From Candidatus Sulfopaludibacter sp. SbA3 (GTDB lineage Bacteria > Acidobacteriota > Terriglobia > Bryobacterales > Bryobacteraceae): 50,181 nt of DNA. The notes beneath the pieces are model-generated. The model did not search any database. It was not told the origin of the DNA and saw only the letters and a program-made list of their open reading frames with translations. The stretch is taken from contig CAMATG010000003.1 of the NCBI GenBank assembly GCA_945860645.1, positions 1 through 50,181 on the forward strand. Reading direction: 5' to 3'. The position numbers and the translations under genes are program-made. Each line of letters starts with the position of its first letter. The stretch's first letter is position 1. Positions 26,177 to 34,984 of the stretch are shown one piece after another.

Positions 26177-27394
26177 ATGACTATCAATCGCAGAACCGTT
26201 CTCTCCCGCCTGCTCGCCGGCCTGCCCGCGGGCTACATCGGCAACGTCTACGCCAGTGACGCGCCGGAATCGCCCAACGTGAAGTTCGGCATCATCGCTC
26301 TTACCGACTGCGCTTCTATCGTAATGGCCCACGAATTGGGCCTTTTCAAGAAGTTTGGCGTCAATTCCGTGATCTCGAAAGAAGCCAGCTGGGCCGTCAT
26401 TCGCGACAAGCTGACGCTGGGCGAGAACCACGCCACGCACATGCTGTTGGGCATGCCGTTCGCTTCCACGCTGGGGCTGCTGGGTTCGCCGAAACGTCCG
26501 ATGGTGATTCCGTGGTTGCTGAATCGAAATGGCCAGGCGATCACGCTGGCGAGCAAGTTCAAAGGCGTGAAAACGGCCAAGGATCTGAAGCCGCACGTGG
26601 ACAAGGCCAAGGCCGCGGGGGCGCCGTTGACGTTCGCCATGACCTTCCCTCCCGGCACGCACGCCATGTGGATTCGCTACTGGTTGGCCTCCGGCGGCAT
26701 TCACCCGGATAAGGACGTCACGCTGATCACCATTCCGCCGCCGCAGATGGTGGCCAATATGAAGATCGGCAAGATGGACGGCTTCTGCGTGGGCGAGCCG
26801 TGGAACGGCCGCGCCATTGCCGATGGTACCGGGTTCACCGTCACCACGACGCAGAAAATGTGGGCCGATCATCCGGAGAAAGTTTGCGCGTTTACCGAGG
26901 AGTTTGCCGGCAAGAATCCAAAGACGGTGAAGGCCGTTTTGAAGGCTCTGCACCTGGCCAGCGTTCACATCGACAACATGGCCAACCGGCCCGCCGTGGC
27001 CGCTGCCATCAGCCAGGCCTCCTACATCAACTGCCCTAAGGAGATCATCGCTGATCGTTTGATGGGCAAGTACATCTACGGCGATGGACGGCAAGAGCAG
27101 GATCCCAACTATATGATCTTCTCCAATCGCAACGCCAATTTCCCAGCCAAAACCTACGGCTACTGGTGGCTGAGCCAGTTCCGCCGCTGGGGCATGGTGA
27201 AGGGCGACGTGAACTACAAGCAGACCGTGGATCAGGTGATGCAGCCGTCGCTGTATCTGGACGCGATGAAGGAACTGGGCGTCAAAACCAGCGCCGCGGA
27301 TATGCAGGCGGCGAAGCTGGCCGATGGGATATTTGATCCGAACAAGAGTCCGGAAGCCTATGCCCGCAGCTTCCCCATTCACAGCGTTGCCTAG
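26177..27394 (+). CDS. Nitrate ABC transporter substrate-binding protein (NrtA-like)
   Basis: The product is 405 aa, with a leader starting TINRRTVLSRLLAGLPAGYI (twin-arginine-like). The body matches the NrtA/CmpA binding-protein family: FGIIALTDCASIVMAHELGL, EASWAVIRDKLTLGENHATH, FPPGTHAMWIRYWLASGGI, MKIGKMDGFCVGEPWNGRAI. These segments form the nitrate/bicarbonate pocket in characterised members. Operon context selects nitrate (or nitrite). It is periplasmic and delivers to the permease encoded 9 bp downstream. GGAGAC precedes the ATG. It is shorter than cyanobacterial NrtA (~440 aa), mostly in the linker after the signal peptide. Confidence 0.9.
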   Translation: MTINRRTVLSRLLAGLPAGYIGNVYASDAPESPNVKFGIIALTDCASIVMAHELGLFKKFGVNSVISKEASWAVIRDKLTLGENHATHMLLGMPFASTLGLLGSPKRPMVIPWLLNRNGQAITLASKFKGVKTAKDLKPHVDKAKAAGAPLTFAMTFPPGTHAMWIRYWLASGGIHPDKDVTLITIPPPQMVANMKIGKMDGFCVGEPWNGRAIADGTGFTVTTTQKMWADHPEKVCAFTEEFAGKNPKTVKAVLKALHLASVHIDNMANRPAVAAAISQASYINCPKEIIADRLMGKYIYGDGRQEQDPNYMIFSNRNANFPAKTYGYWWLSQFRRWGMVKGDVNYKQTVDQVMQPSLYLDAMKELGVKTSAADMQAAKLADGIFDPNKSPEAYARSFPIHSVA

Positions 27395-27403
27395 GAGACA
27401 GTC

Positions 27404-28171
27404 ATGAAAAAGAGCATCGTCAGTATTCTTCTTTCGTTCGTCGGTATCTTCCTCGTGCTGGGGCTGTGGGCGGCGATCAGCGCCAACGTGGCGCCGGATC
27501 TGCCCTCGCCTCTGCGGACCTGGGAAGAGAGCCGGTTGTACATCATGGAGCCGTGGCAGAAGCGTGGCGAGATGGATCAAGGCATCGGCCTGATGACCGC
27601 CTACAGTCTCCTGCGCGTGGCCAAGGGCTTCGCGCTGGCGCTGCTTATCGGCACGCCGCTGGGCTTCCTGCTCGGCAGTTCGCCGCTGTTCTTCCGCATG
27701 TTCGATCCGACGATTCAGATCCTACGGCCCATCTCGCCGCTGGCCTGGCTGCCGCTCGGGTTAATCCTCTTCCGCCAATCCGAACCGGCGGCGCTGTTCA
27801 CCATCGCCCTATGCAGTATGTGGCCCACCGTGGTCAACACCATGCAGGGCGTACGCGCCATTCCGCAGGATTATCACAACGTCGCCAAAGTGCTGCGCCT
27901 CTCACCGTGGCGCAAGTTCACCAAGATCATGCTGCCGGCCACGCTGCCCTACATGTTCTCCGGCTACCGGCTCAGCCTCGGAATCGCCTGGCTGGTGATC
28001 GTCGCCGCCGAAATGTTGACTGGCACGCCCGGTGTTGGCGGGTTCCTGTGGCAGGAGTACAACAGCCTGATCTACTCGCACATCCTGCTGTGCATCCTCA
28101 CCATCGGCATCGTCGGCTTCATTCTCAATCGCCTGATGGGCTTTGCGGAAACGCGCCTGCGCGCTGCCTAG
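27404..28171 (+). CDS. Nitrate ABC transporter permease (NrtB-like)
   Basis: The product is 255 aa with about six membrane helices, starting SIVSILLSFVGIFLVLGLWA. The binding-protein-dependent permease loop (EAA-type) is around VPQDYHNVAKVLRLSPWRK-like sequence IPQDYHNVAKVLRLSPW followed by KFTKIMLPATLPYMFSGYRL, which is the coupling helix to the ATPases. ISPLAWLPLGLILF is typical of the NrtB/SsuC/TauC group. Only one permease gene is present, so it would act as a homodimer with the two different ATPases encoded next. Confidence 0.92.
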   Translation: MKKSIVSILLSFVGIFLVLGLWAAISANVAPDLPSPLRTWEESRLYIMEPWQKRGEMDQGIGLMTAYSLLRVAKGFALALLIGTPLGFLLGSSPLFFRMFDPTIQILRPISPLAWLPLGLILFRQSEPAALFTIALCSMWPTVVNTMQGVRAIPQDYHNVAKVLRLSPWRKFTKIMLPATLPYMFSGYRLSLGIAWLVIVAAEMLTGTPGVGGFLWQEYNSLIYSHILLCILTIGIVGFILNRLMGFAETRLRAA

Positions 28172-28183
28172 AAAGGAGACGCC

Positions 28184-28981
28184 ATGTCCTATCTCAACCT
28201 GACCAACATCGCGAAATCCTTCGGCCCGCGCAGCATTCTGCACAACATCAGCCTGTCGCTCGCCGAAGGCGAATTCGTCTCCATCGTGGGCGCTTCCGCC
28301 AGCGGGAAGACGACGCTGGTGAAGATCGCCAGCGGCCTTGCAACTGCTGATTCCGGGAGCGTGACCATCGCCGGCCGCGCCGTCAACGGCTTCATCGAAG
28401 AAGCCGGGATGGTGTTCCAGAACTACTCGCTGTTGCCGTGGCTATCGGCACTGGAGAACGTTCGCCTGGCGGTGGAGCCCGCGTTTCCGCAGTGGACGCC
28501 GAAGCAGCACACCGACCAGGCCATGAAGTATCTGGACATGGTCGGGCTGGGGAAGGCCGCGCTGAAGACGCCCGCACAGCTTTCCGGCGGCATGCGCCAG
28601 CGCGTCTCCATTGCCCGCGCCTTCGCCGCTGAGCCGCGGATTCTGTTCCTCGATGAGCCGTTCGGCGCGCTGGATGCGTTGACCCGCGCCACGCTCCAGC
28701 AGGAGCTCGCCCAACTCTGCCGAGCCGCGGGCCGGCCGGTGACGGCGCTGATGATTACGAACTCCGTCGAAGAGGCCATTCTTCTTTCCGATCGAATCCA
28801 CGCTCTCGGCCGCGGGCCCGGCGCGACGCTCAGCCCCGGGTTCACCGTGGACCTTGCCCGTCCCCGCTCCGCCGGCCTGTTGATGCATGACGCGAAGGCT
28901 GTCTCCCTTCGTCACCGTCTGGCGGAGTTTCTTACCACCGGAGCCGTCGCCGCGCCCGCGCTCGTCAAGGAGGTTGCATGA
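28184..28981 (+). CDS. Nitrate ABC transporter ATP-binding protein, first copy (NrtC/NrtD-like)
   Basis: The product is 265 aa. Walker A GASASGKT, Q-loop EEAGMVFQNYSLLPWLSALE, signature LSGGMRQRVSIARA, Walker B ILFLDEPFGALD. The PWL motif after the Q-loop is typical of the nitrate/sulfonate/taurine class. It lacks the C-terminal NrtA-like sensor domain of cyanobacterial NrtC, so the ammonium-responsive inhibition known there would not apply. AAAGGAGAC precedes the ATG. The stop overlaps the next start by 4 nt. Confidence 0.92.
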   Translation: MSYLNLTNIAKSFGPRSILHNISLSLAEGEFVSIVGASASGKTTLVKIASGLATADSGSVTIAGRAVNGFIEEAGMVFQNYSLLPWLSALENVRLAVEPAFPQWTPKQHTDQAMKYLDMVGLGKAALKTPAQLSGGMRQRVSIARAFAAEPRILFLDEPFGALDALTRATLQQELAQLCRAAGRPVTALMITNSVEEAILLSDRIHALGRGPGATLSPGFTVDLARPRSAGLLMHDAKAVSLRHRLAEFLTTGAVAAPALVKEVA

Positions 28982-29775
28982 ACGCCGATCGTCCGCTGGA
29001 AATCTCATCGCTCTCGAAATCATTCGGCCCCGTCACGGTGGTCAAGGACTTCAACATCCGCGTCGCGCCGGGCGAGTTTGTTGCCCTGCTGGGCCACTCC
29101 GGTTGCGGCAAGTCGACGGTGCTTTCCATCGTCGCGGGCCTGCAGACAGCCACTCTCGGCGGCATTGTGATCGATGGCGCGGAAGTCACTGAGCCTGGCC
29201 TGGAACGCGCGTTCTGCTTTCAATCGCCGTGCCTGTTGCCGTGGCTGACGGCGTTCGATAACGTTTTGCTTTCCGCCAGTCAGGCGCACCCGAAACTCTC
29301 GTCCGCCGCGCAGAAGGAACTCGCCACCAAGTATCTCTCGCTCGTGGGCGTCGCCGAATACGCCGCCGAGTTGCCCGCCGCCTTGTCGCAGGGCACGCAG
29401 CAGCGCGTTGCCATCGCTCGCGCCCTGGCGCAGGAGCCGCGGTTCCTGCTTCTCGATGAGCCCTTCGGGATGCTCGACTCCCTCACGCGTTTCGAACTCC
29501 AGGACCTCGTCCTCGACCTGTGGGAAAAGGACCGCAAGACGGTCATCATGGTCACCCACGACATCGATGAAGCGCTGTATCTCTGCGACCGCATCATCCT
29601 GATGACCGACGGCCCGGAAGCGACAGTCGGCCTGGATCTCCGCGTCTCGCTACCCCGCCCGCGCCACCGCCAGCAGGCCACGTCCCATCCCGAATACCAG
29701 CGCCTGCGCGATCGCATCATCGCGTTTCTCGAGTCGCACTCCAAACAGTTCGCCACCGAACAGGAGGCCGCATGA
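28978..29775 (+). CDS. Nitrate ABC transporter ATP-binding protein, second copy (NrtD-like)
   Basis: The product is 265 aa. Walker A GHSGCGKST, Q-loop ERAFCFQSPCLLPWLTAFDN, Walker [13 protein letters not shown], and switch His in VTHDIDEALYL. The ABC signature reads LSQGTQQRVAIARA instead of LSGGMQQR, so the second signature position is altered, while the first ATPase keeps it. A heterodimer with one weaker ATP site is possible (inference). It overlaps both neighbours by 4 nt and is therefore tightly coupled to nirB. Confidence 0.92.
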   Translation: MNADRPLEISSLSKSFGPVTVVKDFNIRVAPGEFVALLGHSGCGKSTVLSIVAGLQTATLGGIVIDGAEVTEPGLERAFCFQSPCLLPWLTAFDNVLLSASQAHPKLSSAAQKELATKYLSLVGVAEYAAELPAALSQGTQQRVAIARALAQEPRFLLLDEPFGMLDSLTRFELQDLVLDLWEKDRKTVIMVTHDIDEALYLCDRIILMTDGPEATVGLDLRVSLPRPRHRQQATSHPEYQRLRDRIIAFLESHSKQFATEQEAA

Positions 29776-32210
29776 AACAGCGTCTCGCCGTCATCGGCAA
29801 CGGCATGGCCGGCGTGTTCACCGTGGAGCAGATCCTAAAGCACAATCACGATTTCGAGATCACCATCTTCGGCGACGAGACCCACGTCAACTACAACCGC
29901 ATCCTGCTTTCTTCCGTCCTCGCCGGGGAAAAAGAAGTGGACGATATCGTTCTCAACGACATCGATTGGTACCGCGCCAACGACATCCAGGCGCGCCTCG
30001 GATTGCGCATCGACAAGATCGATCTGGCCAACAAAACCATCCATTCCGCGCAGGGCTGCACCACTACTTTCGACAAGCTGCTCATTGCCACCGGCTCCTC
30101 TGCCTTCCGTCCGCCGATCGATGGGATCGACAAGCAGGGCGTGTTCGTTTTCCGCACGCTCGATGACGCGAAGCATCTGCTCGCTTTGTCCGGCACCGGC
30201 GTAAAGGCCGTCGTCATTGGCGGCGGGCTGCTGGGCCTGGAAGCCGCGCGCGGCCTGCAATTACAGGGTTGCGAGGTCACCGTGCTGCACCTCGGCACGC
30301 ATCTGATGGACCGCCAGCTCGACTTCACCGGCGGCCAGTTCCTGAAGCGCAAACTGGAATCGCTGGGCATCACCGTGATCTGCAAGGCCTCCACTATGGC
30401 CTTCACGGGCGCTGGTCATGTCGAGGGTGTTCGCCTCACCGATGGCCGCACGCTCGACGCCAATCTTGTCGTCGTCGCCGCTGGAATCAAACCCAACTCC
30501 GGGCTCGCCAGGTCCGCCGGTCTCGATGTCAACAAGGGCATCGTCGTCAACGAGTACCTGGAAACCTCGCACCCCGATGTCTTCGCCGTCGGGGAATGCA
30601 CCGAGTTCAATGGCCAACTCTTCGGCCTCGTGGCGCCGATTTGGGAGCAGGGCAAGGTGCTGGCCGCTACCATCACCGGCAATCGCGGCCCTGTTTTTAC
30701 GGGCTATACGCCCGCCACCAAGCTCAAGATCATGGGCGCCGATGTGTTCAGCGCCGGCGACTTCGACGACCAGCGCGACGGCGTGGAATGTGTCCGTCTC
30801 GAAGACCCGGCGTTGGGCATCTACAAGAAGCTCATTCTGCGCGATAACAAGCTGGAAGGTGTCATCCTTGTTGGCGACGCCTCCGACGATCACCGCTTCA
30901 TGGACTGGCTCCGCAACGGCACGGACTTGACCGATCAACGCCGCCATCTGTTGAGCCCCGCCGCTGCCGCCGGACCCGGCGAAGACACCGCCGCCCTGCC
31001 TGATACCCACACCATATGCGGCTGCAACGGTGTATCCAAGGGCGCCATTATTGAGGCCGTCCATACCCATGGAGTTTGCACGCTTGCGCAGTTGAAGGAC
31101 AAGACCCGCGCCGCCACCGGCTGCGGCAGTTGCGCCGGGCTCTGCCAGTCGCTGCTTAAAGCGGTCGCGCCGGATTATGCCGAAGAGAAGGCCAAGGTTC
31201 TATGCGAATGTGTCGCCTTCACGCAGGACCAGCTTCGCGAGATCATTCGCTCGCAGAAGTTAAAAGGCGTGCAGGAAGTCCTCGATATCTACGGCAACGG
31301 CATCGGCTGCGAAGTCTGCAAACCGGCGCTCAGCTACCTGGTCGATGTCGTTTGGCAGGGCGATCATAACGAGGATCGCTCGGCCCGTTTCATCAACGAT
31401 CGCGTCCACGCGAACATCCAGAAAGACGGCACTTTTTCCGTCATTCCGCGGATGCGAGGGGGCGTCACCACGCCCGCTGAGCTTCGCAAAATCGCCGACG
31501 TCGCCGAGAAGTACAACGTCCCGCTTGTGAAGGTCACCGGCAGCCAGCGTATCGATCTACTTGGCGTCAAGAAACAGGACCTGCCCCACATCTGGGAGGA
31601 CCTCGGCATGCGCTCCGGCCAGGGCTATACCAAAGGCGTGCGCATGGTGAAAACCTGCGTCGGCTCCACGTTCTGCCGCTTCGGCACGCAGGACGCCATC
31701 ACCACGGGCGTCGAACTCGAGCGGCGGCTGGAAGACCTCTTCACGCCGCATAAGACCAAGCTCGCCGTCGTTGGCTGCCCGCGCAATTGCGCCGAGGCCA
31801 CGGTGAAAGATATCGGCCTCATCGGCCAGGAGGGAAGCTGGCAGATCGTCGTTGGCGGCGCCGCCGGCAAAGGCGTTCGCAAGGCCGATCTGCTCATCAC
31901 CGTCGAATCCACGGAGGAGGCGCTGGAAGCCGCGTCGTTGTTCTTCCAGTACTATCGCGAAAACGGCGTGTACCTCGAACGCACCTACGATTTCGTGGAA
32001 CGCCTGGGCATGGAAAAGGTCCGTCGCGACACGGTCTACGCTACCGATGCGGTGAAGCAGGGGCTGCTTGATCGTTTGCAGCGCTCGAAGGATCGCGCCA
32101 GCGACGCCTGGCTGGAACGGCACAACCCGCGTCCCTTCCAGTTCGCTCCCATTGAGGTCGCCCCGAACGGTCTCGTGCAAATCGAAACAGAGGAAAACGC
32201 ACATGTCTAA
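29772..32210 (+). CDS. nirB: Nitrite reductase large subunit NirB (siroheme)
   Basis: The product is 812 aa, a normal NirB length. The N-terminal FAD/NAD(P)H module starts QRLAVIGNGMAGVFTVEQIL and has a second Rossmann GGGLLGLEAARGL. A BFD-like [2Fe-2S] domain follows (ICGCNGVSKGAIIEAV, ATGCGSCAGLC), with a further Cys pair in CEVCKPALSYL. The C-terminal siroheme/[4Fe-4S] domain has TCVGSTFCRFGTQDA and VGCPRNCAEATVKDIG, giving the four cluster cysteines. It reduces nitrite to ammonium in the cytoplasm using NAD(P)H. Siroheme supply is encoded by the flanking cobA and hemD. It overlaps nirD by 8 bp. Confidence 0.95.
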   Translation: MKQRLAVIGNGMAGVFTVEQILKHNHDFEITIFGDETHVNYNRILLSSVLAGEKEVDDIVLNDIDWYRANDIQARLGLRIDKIDLANKTIHSAQGCTTTFDKLLIATGSSAFRPPIDGIDKQGVFVFRTLDDAKHLLALSGTGVKAVVIGGGLLGLEAARGLQLQGCEVTVLHLGTHLMDRQLDFTGGQFLKRKLESLGITVICKASTMAFTGAGHVEGVRLTDGRTLDANLVVVAAGIKPNSGLARSAGLDVNKGIVVNEYLETSHPDVFAVGECTEFNGQLFGLVAPIWEQGKVLAATITGNRGPVFTGYTPATKLKIMGADVFSAGDFDDQRDGVECVRLEDPALGIYKKLILRDNKLEGVILVGDASDDHRFMDWLRNGTDLTDQRRHLLSPAAAAGPGEDTAALPDTHTICGCNGVSKGAIIEAVHTHGVCTLAQLKDKTRAATGCGSCAGLCQSLLKAVAPDYAEEKAKVLCECVAFTQDQLREIIRSQKLKGVQEVLDIYGNGIGCEVCKPALSYLVDVVWQGDHNEDRSARFINDRVHANIQKDGTFSVIPRMRGGVTTPAELRKIADVAEKYNVPLVKVTGSQRIDLLGVKKQDLPHIWEDLGMRSGQGYTKGVRMVKTCVGSTFCRFGTQDAITTGVELERRLEDLFTPHKTKLAVVGCPRNCAEATVKDIGLIGQEGSWQIVVGGAAGKGVRKADLLITVESTEEALEAASLFFQYYRENGVYLERTYDFVERLGMEKVRRDTVYATDAVKQGLLDRLQRSKDRASDAWLERHNPRPFQFAPIEVAPNGLVQIETEENAHV

Positions 32211-32556
32211 TCCGCAGTGGGTGCCCATCACCGCCATCGAAAATCTGCCCCTCAACGAGGGCCGTTCGCTGCACTGGCAGGGCCTCGATATTGCGCTGTT
32301 CAACCTTGGCGCGCGCGTCGTCGCCGTGGAAAACAAATGCCCGCATCAACACGGGCCGCTGGTGGATGGCATGGTCTCCAATGTCGAGGGCCGCGTCACC
32401 GTCACCTGTCCGCTCCACACACGCCGCATCTGTCTCGACACCGGCCAAATCATTAAGCCTGCTACAGCCGGACCCTGCGTCCGCTCGTTTCCGGCGAAAA
32501 TAGAAGCTGGTGTCGTCCTGTTGCAGAAAGGACGATCGGAAGCTGAGGCTGCTTAG
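32203..32556 (+). CDS. nirD: Nitrite reductase small subunit NirD
   Basis: The product is 117 aa with a Rieske-type fold. The start at 32203 lies inside the nirB end. The motifs ENKCPHQHGPLVDG and VTCPLHTRRICLDTG keep the CxH / CxxH positions of a true Rieske [2Fe-2S] site, whereas many NirD proteins (as in E. coli) have lost these ligands. It partners with NirB. Retention of the cluster ligands suggests the small subunit may itself carry electrons here. Confidence 0.92.
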   Translation: MSNPQWVPITAIENLPLNEGRSLHWQGLDIALFNLGARVVAVENKCPHQHGPLVDGMVSNVEGRVTVTCPLHTRRICLDTGQIIKPATAGPCVRSFPAKIEAGVVLLQKGRSEAEAA

Positions 32557-32564
32557 ATCACTGG

Positions 32565-33386
32565 ATGTCTTTTGAAGGATTACGCGTGCTGTCACTGGAG
32601 TCCCGCCGTGCCAAGGAGATGGAGGCCCTCATTCGCCGTTGGAATGGAGAGCCCTTCGTCGCTCCTTCGGTGCAGGAACGTGCCATCGATTCCCAGGCCG
32701 AAGCACTCGCCTGGGCCGCCAGCCTCATCGCCGGCGAATTCGATCTCGTTCTCTTTACCACCGGCGTGGGTCTGGCCTACCTGCGCGACGCCATCCTCAC
32801 GAAATACTCCGCTGACGAATTTGCCGATGCACTGCGCAATGTCACCATCGCCGTCCGCGGTCCCAAGCCGCTCGCCATTCTGCATGAACTGGGCGTCCAG
32901 CCGCAGGTTCGCATCCCCGAACCCAACACCTGGCGCGAGATGGTCCCCATCATGGCGGAGCGTTCCGAACGCCGCATTTCTATTCAGGAATATGGCCGGC
33001 CCAATCCCGAATTCAACGCCGCCCTGGAAGCCCTCGGCGCCACCGTCAACACTATCGCCATCTATCGCTGGGAGCTTCCCGACGATATCGGCCCGCTCAA
33101 GGAAGCGGCCCGTCGCCTGCTCCGCGGCGATGTCGATGTACTCATCTTCACCACCTCCGTCCAGTATGTCCACCTCATGGAAATCGCGGCCAATCTCGGT
33201 TTCGCGGACAAGCTGTACCAGGTGATGAAATCGCAAGTTGTAGTCGCGTCCGTAGGTCCCATCATGACCGCCGCGCTGCGTGAGCACGGCATCGAACCCG
33301 ATATCGAACCCGACTACCCCAAAATGGCGGCCCTCGTCCGTGCCGCCGCCGAGCAGTCCCGCGCCGCCCTGCTCCGCAAGCGCTAA
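32565..33386 (+). CDS. hemD: Uroporphyrinogen-III synthase family protein (HemD)
   Basis: The product is 273 aa, cytoplasmic, and starts 8 bp after nirD. Two-lobed HemD pattern: GLRVLSLESRRAKEMEALIR, DLVLFTTGVGLAYL, TIAVRGPKPLAILHELG, then in the second half VDVLIFTTSVQYVHLMEIA and VVASVGPIMTAALREHGI. It cyclises hydroxymethylbilane to uroporphyrinogen III. Its place in the operon next to nirBD and with cobA points to siroheme production on nitrate demand. Some nitrate operons encode HemD fused to regulators, but this one is a stand-alone enzyme. A 95-bp gap follows before the porin. Confidence 0.88.
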   Translation: MSFEGLRVLSLESRRAKEMEALIRRWNGEPFVAPSVQERAIDSQAEALAWAASLIAGEFDLVLFTTGVGLAYLRDAILTKYSADEFADALRNVTIAVRGPKPLAILHELGVQPQVRIPEPNTWREMVPIMAERSERRISIQEYGRPNPEFNAALEALGATVNTIAIYRWELPDDIGPLKEAARRLLRGDVDVLIFTTSVQYVHLMEIAANLGFADKLYQVMKSQVVVASVGPIMTAALREHGIEPDIEPDYPKMAALVRAAAEQSRAALLRKR

Positions 33387-33481
33387 ACACGCTCGTAACC
33401 CACGTCCCGATGCCCCTCGTGCCCAGCGCCCCGGGAGACGTGTGCCAACTCATACCTGCTTGCACAAATAAAGGAGACCGC

Positions 33482-34942
33482 ATGTACATTGTCCGCATTC
33501 TTTGCTTCCTCGTCATGGCCCAAGTCGCCTTCGCGCAGACCAACGCCGTGACCCCGAAAGTCCGTAAGTTCAAGGGCATCACCTTCACCGGAAGCCTTCG
33601 CACTCGTGTGGAAACCTGGGATTGGTTCGAGCCCAGCTCCGGCGACCCGAACTACACCTTCTCCGGCAGCACGCTTCGCTTCAGCCTCTCGCAGGCCAAG
33701 GAGAATTTCAGCTGGAACACGGAATTCGCCGTGCCCATTCTGCTCGGTCTGCCCGGCAATGCGGTCGCCCCCGGAGCGCAGGGCGCCATGGGCGTCGGCG
33801 CCAACTACTTCACAGCGAATAAGCGCAACAACAACGCCGTGATGCTCTTCCCGAAACAAGCCTGGCTGCAGTGGAAAACGGCCGCCGGCCAGTTCCGCGT
33901 CGGCCGCGTCGAATTTGCCGATGGCTCGGAAACCGCGCCCAAGAACGCCACGCTGGCCGCGTTGAAAATGACGCGCATCAACATGCGGCTCATCGGCCAC
34001 TTCGGTTGGACCCATGTGGGCCGTTCTTTCGATGGCCTGCTGTATACCAAGACTCGCGCCAAGGATCAGTTCACCTTCCTCGGCGCCATTCCCACCCGCG
34101 GCGTGTTCCAGGCCGATGGCTGGGGCTGGAACCAGACCGCCCTCGGCTACGCATCCTACACCAAACCCTGGACCAAGGGCATTCACACCGCCGACACGCG
34201 CCTCTTCGCCCTCTACTACCAGGACTGGCGTTCCAACGTCGTCAAGACCGATAACCGCCCCGCTGCCATTCGCGCCCGCGATGCCGCCAACGTCGCCATC
34301 ACCACCATTGGCGGCCACAGCATCCACGCCTTTGAAACTAAACCCGCCACCTTCGATGTTCTTTTCTGGGGCGCCGTACAGGGCGGCCGCTGGGGCGTTC
34401 AGAACCACCGTGCCTACTCCTTTACCGCGGAGTCCGGCCTGCAACCGAAAGCCAAGTCCATGGCCAAACTGAAGCCCTGGATCCGCGGCGGCTTCGGTCA
34501 GTCCAATGGCGATAGCAACCCCAATGATACCACGCACGGCACGTTCTTTCAGGTGCTCCCCACACCCCGGCCCTTCGCGCGCTTCCCGTTCTTCAACATG
34601 ATGAACAACCGCGATATCTACGCCGGTCTCACCGTCCGCCCACACGCCCGGTTCTCCATCTCCAGCGAGTACCACGGACTCTCTCTCACACAGCGCAACG
34701 ATCTTTGGTACCTCGGCGGCGGCGTCTTCCAGCCCTGGAGTTTTGGCTACATCGGTCGCGCCACCGGCGGCGCGAAGTCGCTCGCCAATCTCTACGATGC
34801 CAGTGTCGACGTCAAGCTCAATAGCGCCGTCAGCCTCAACCTCTACTACGGCCGCGCACAGGGCCTCGCCGCCATTCAAACCATCTACCCGAAAGGACGC
34901 TCTGGCAATCTCGCCTACGTCGAACTCATGTACAAATTCTGA
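33482..34942 (+). CDS. Outer-membrane porin, alginate-export-domain type, probable nitrate porin
   Basis: The product is 486 aa. ATG at 33482 follows AAGGAGA by 4 nt and opens a signal peptide (YIVRILCFLVMAQVAFAQ). The remainder alternates hydrophobic/polar strands and ends with LAYVELMYKF, whose terminal Phe is typical of outer-membrane barrels. RVETWDWFEPS, STLRFSLSQAKENFSWNTEF and WLQWKTAAGQFRVGRVEFAD match the alginate-export porin family. As last gene of the nitrate operon it probably lets nitrate or nitrite cross the outer membrane. The alginate name reflects the family and says nothing about substrate here. Confidence 0.85.
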   Translation: MYIVRILCFLVMAQVAFAQTNAVTPKVRKFKGITFTGSLRTRVETWDWFEPSSGDPNYTFSGSTLRFSLSQAKENFSWNTEFAVPILLGLPGNAVAPGAQGAMGVGANYFTANKRNNNAVMLFPKQAWLQWKTAAGQFRVGRVEFADGSETAPKNATLAALKMTRINMRLIGHFGWTHVGRSFDGLLYTKTRAKDQFTFLGAIPTRGVFQADGWGWNQTALGYASYTKPWTKGIHTADTRLFALYYQDWRSNVVKTDNRPAAIRARDAANVAITTIGGHSIHAFETKPATFDVLFWGAVQGGRWGVQNHRAYSFTAESGLQPKAKSMAKLKPWIRGGFGQSNGDSNPNDTTHGTFFQVLPTPRPFARFPFFNMMNNRDIYAGLTVRPHARFSISSEYHGLSLTQRNDLWYLGGGVFQPWSFGYIGRATGGAKSLANLYDASVDVKLNSAVSLNLYYGRAQGLAAIQTIYPKGRSGNLAYVELMYKF

Positions 34943-34951
34943 CGCTCCCGC

Positions 34952-34984
34952 GGAGCACGGCGGCTTCCATTACCGCTGTGCTCC
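34952..34984. terminator. Bidirectional hairpin between porin and PQQ-type gene
   Basis: A 12-bp stem (34952-34963 with 34973-34984, one G-U pair) closes a 9-nt loop, starting 10 bp after the porin stop and straddling the stop of the convergent gene at 34970. No T-run follows on either side, so termination would be by stem strength or Rho. Confidence 0.5.

Noticed and set aside
33482-34942. Naming the porin as an alginate exporter
   Set aside because: Only the family name suggests alginate. No alginate genes are present, and the operon is for nitrate.
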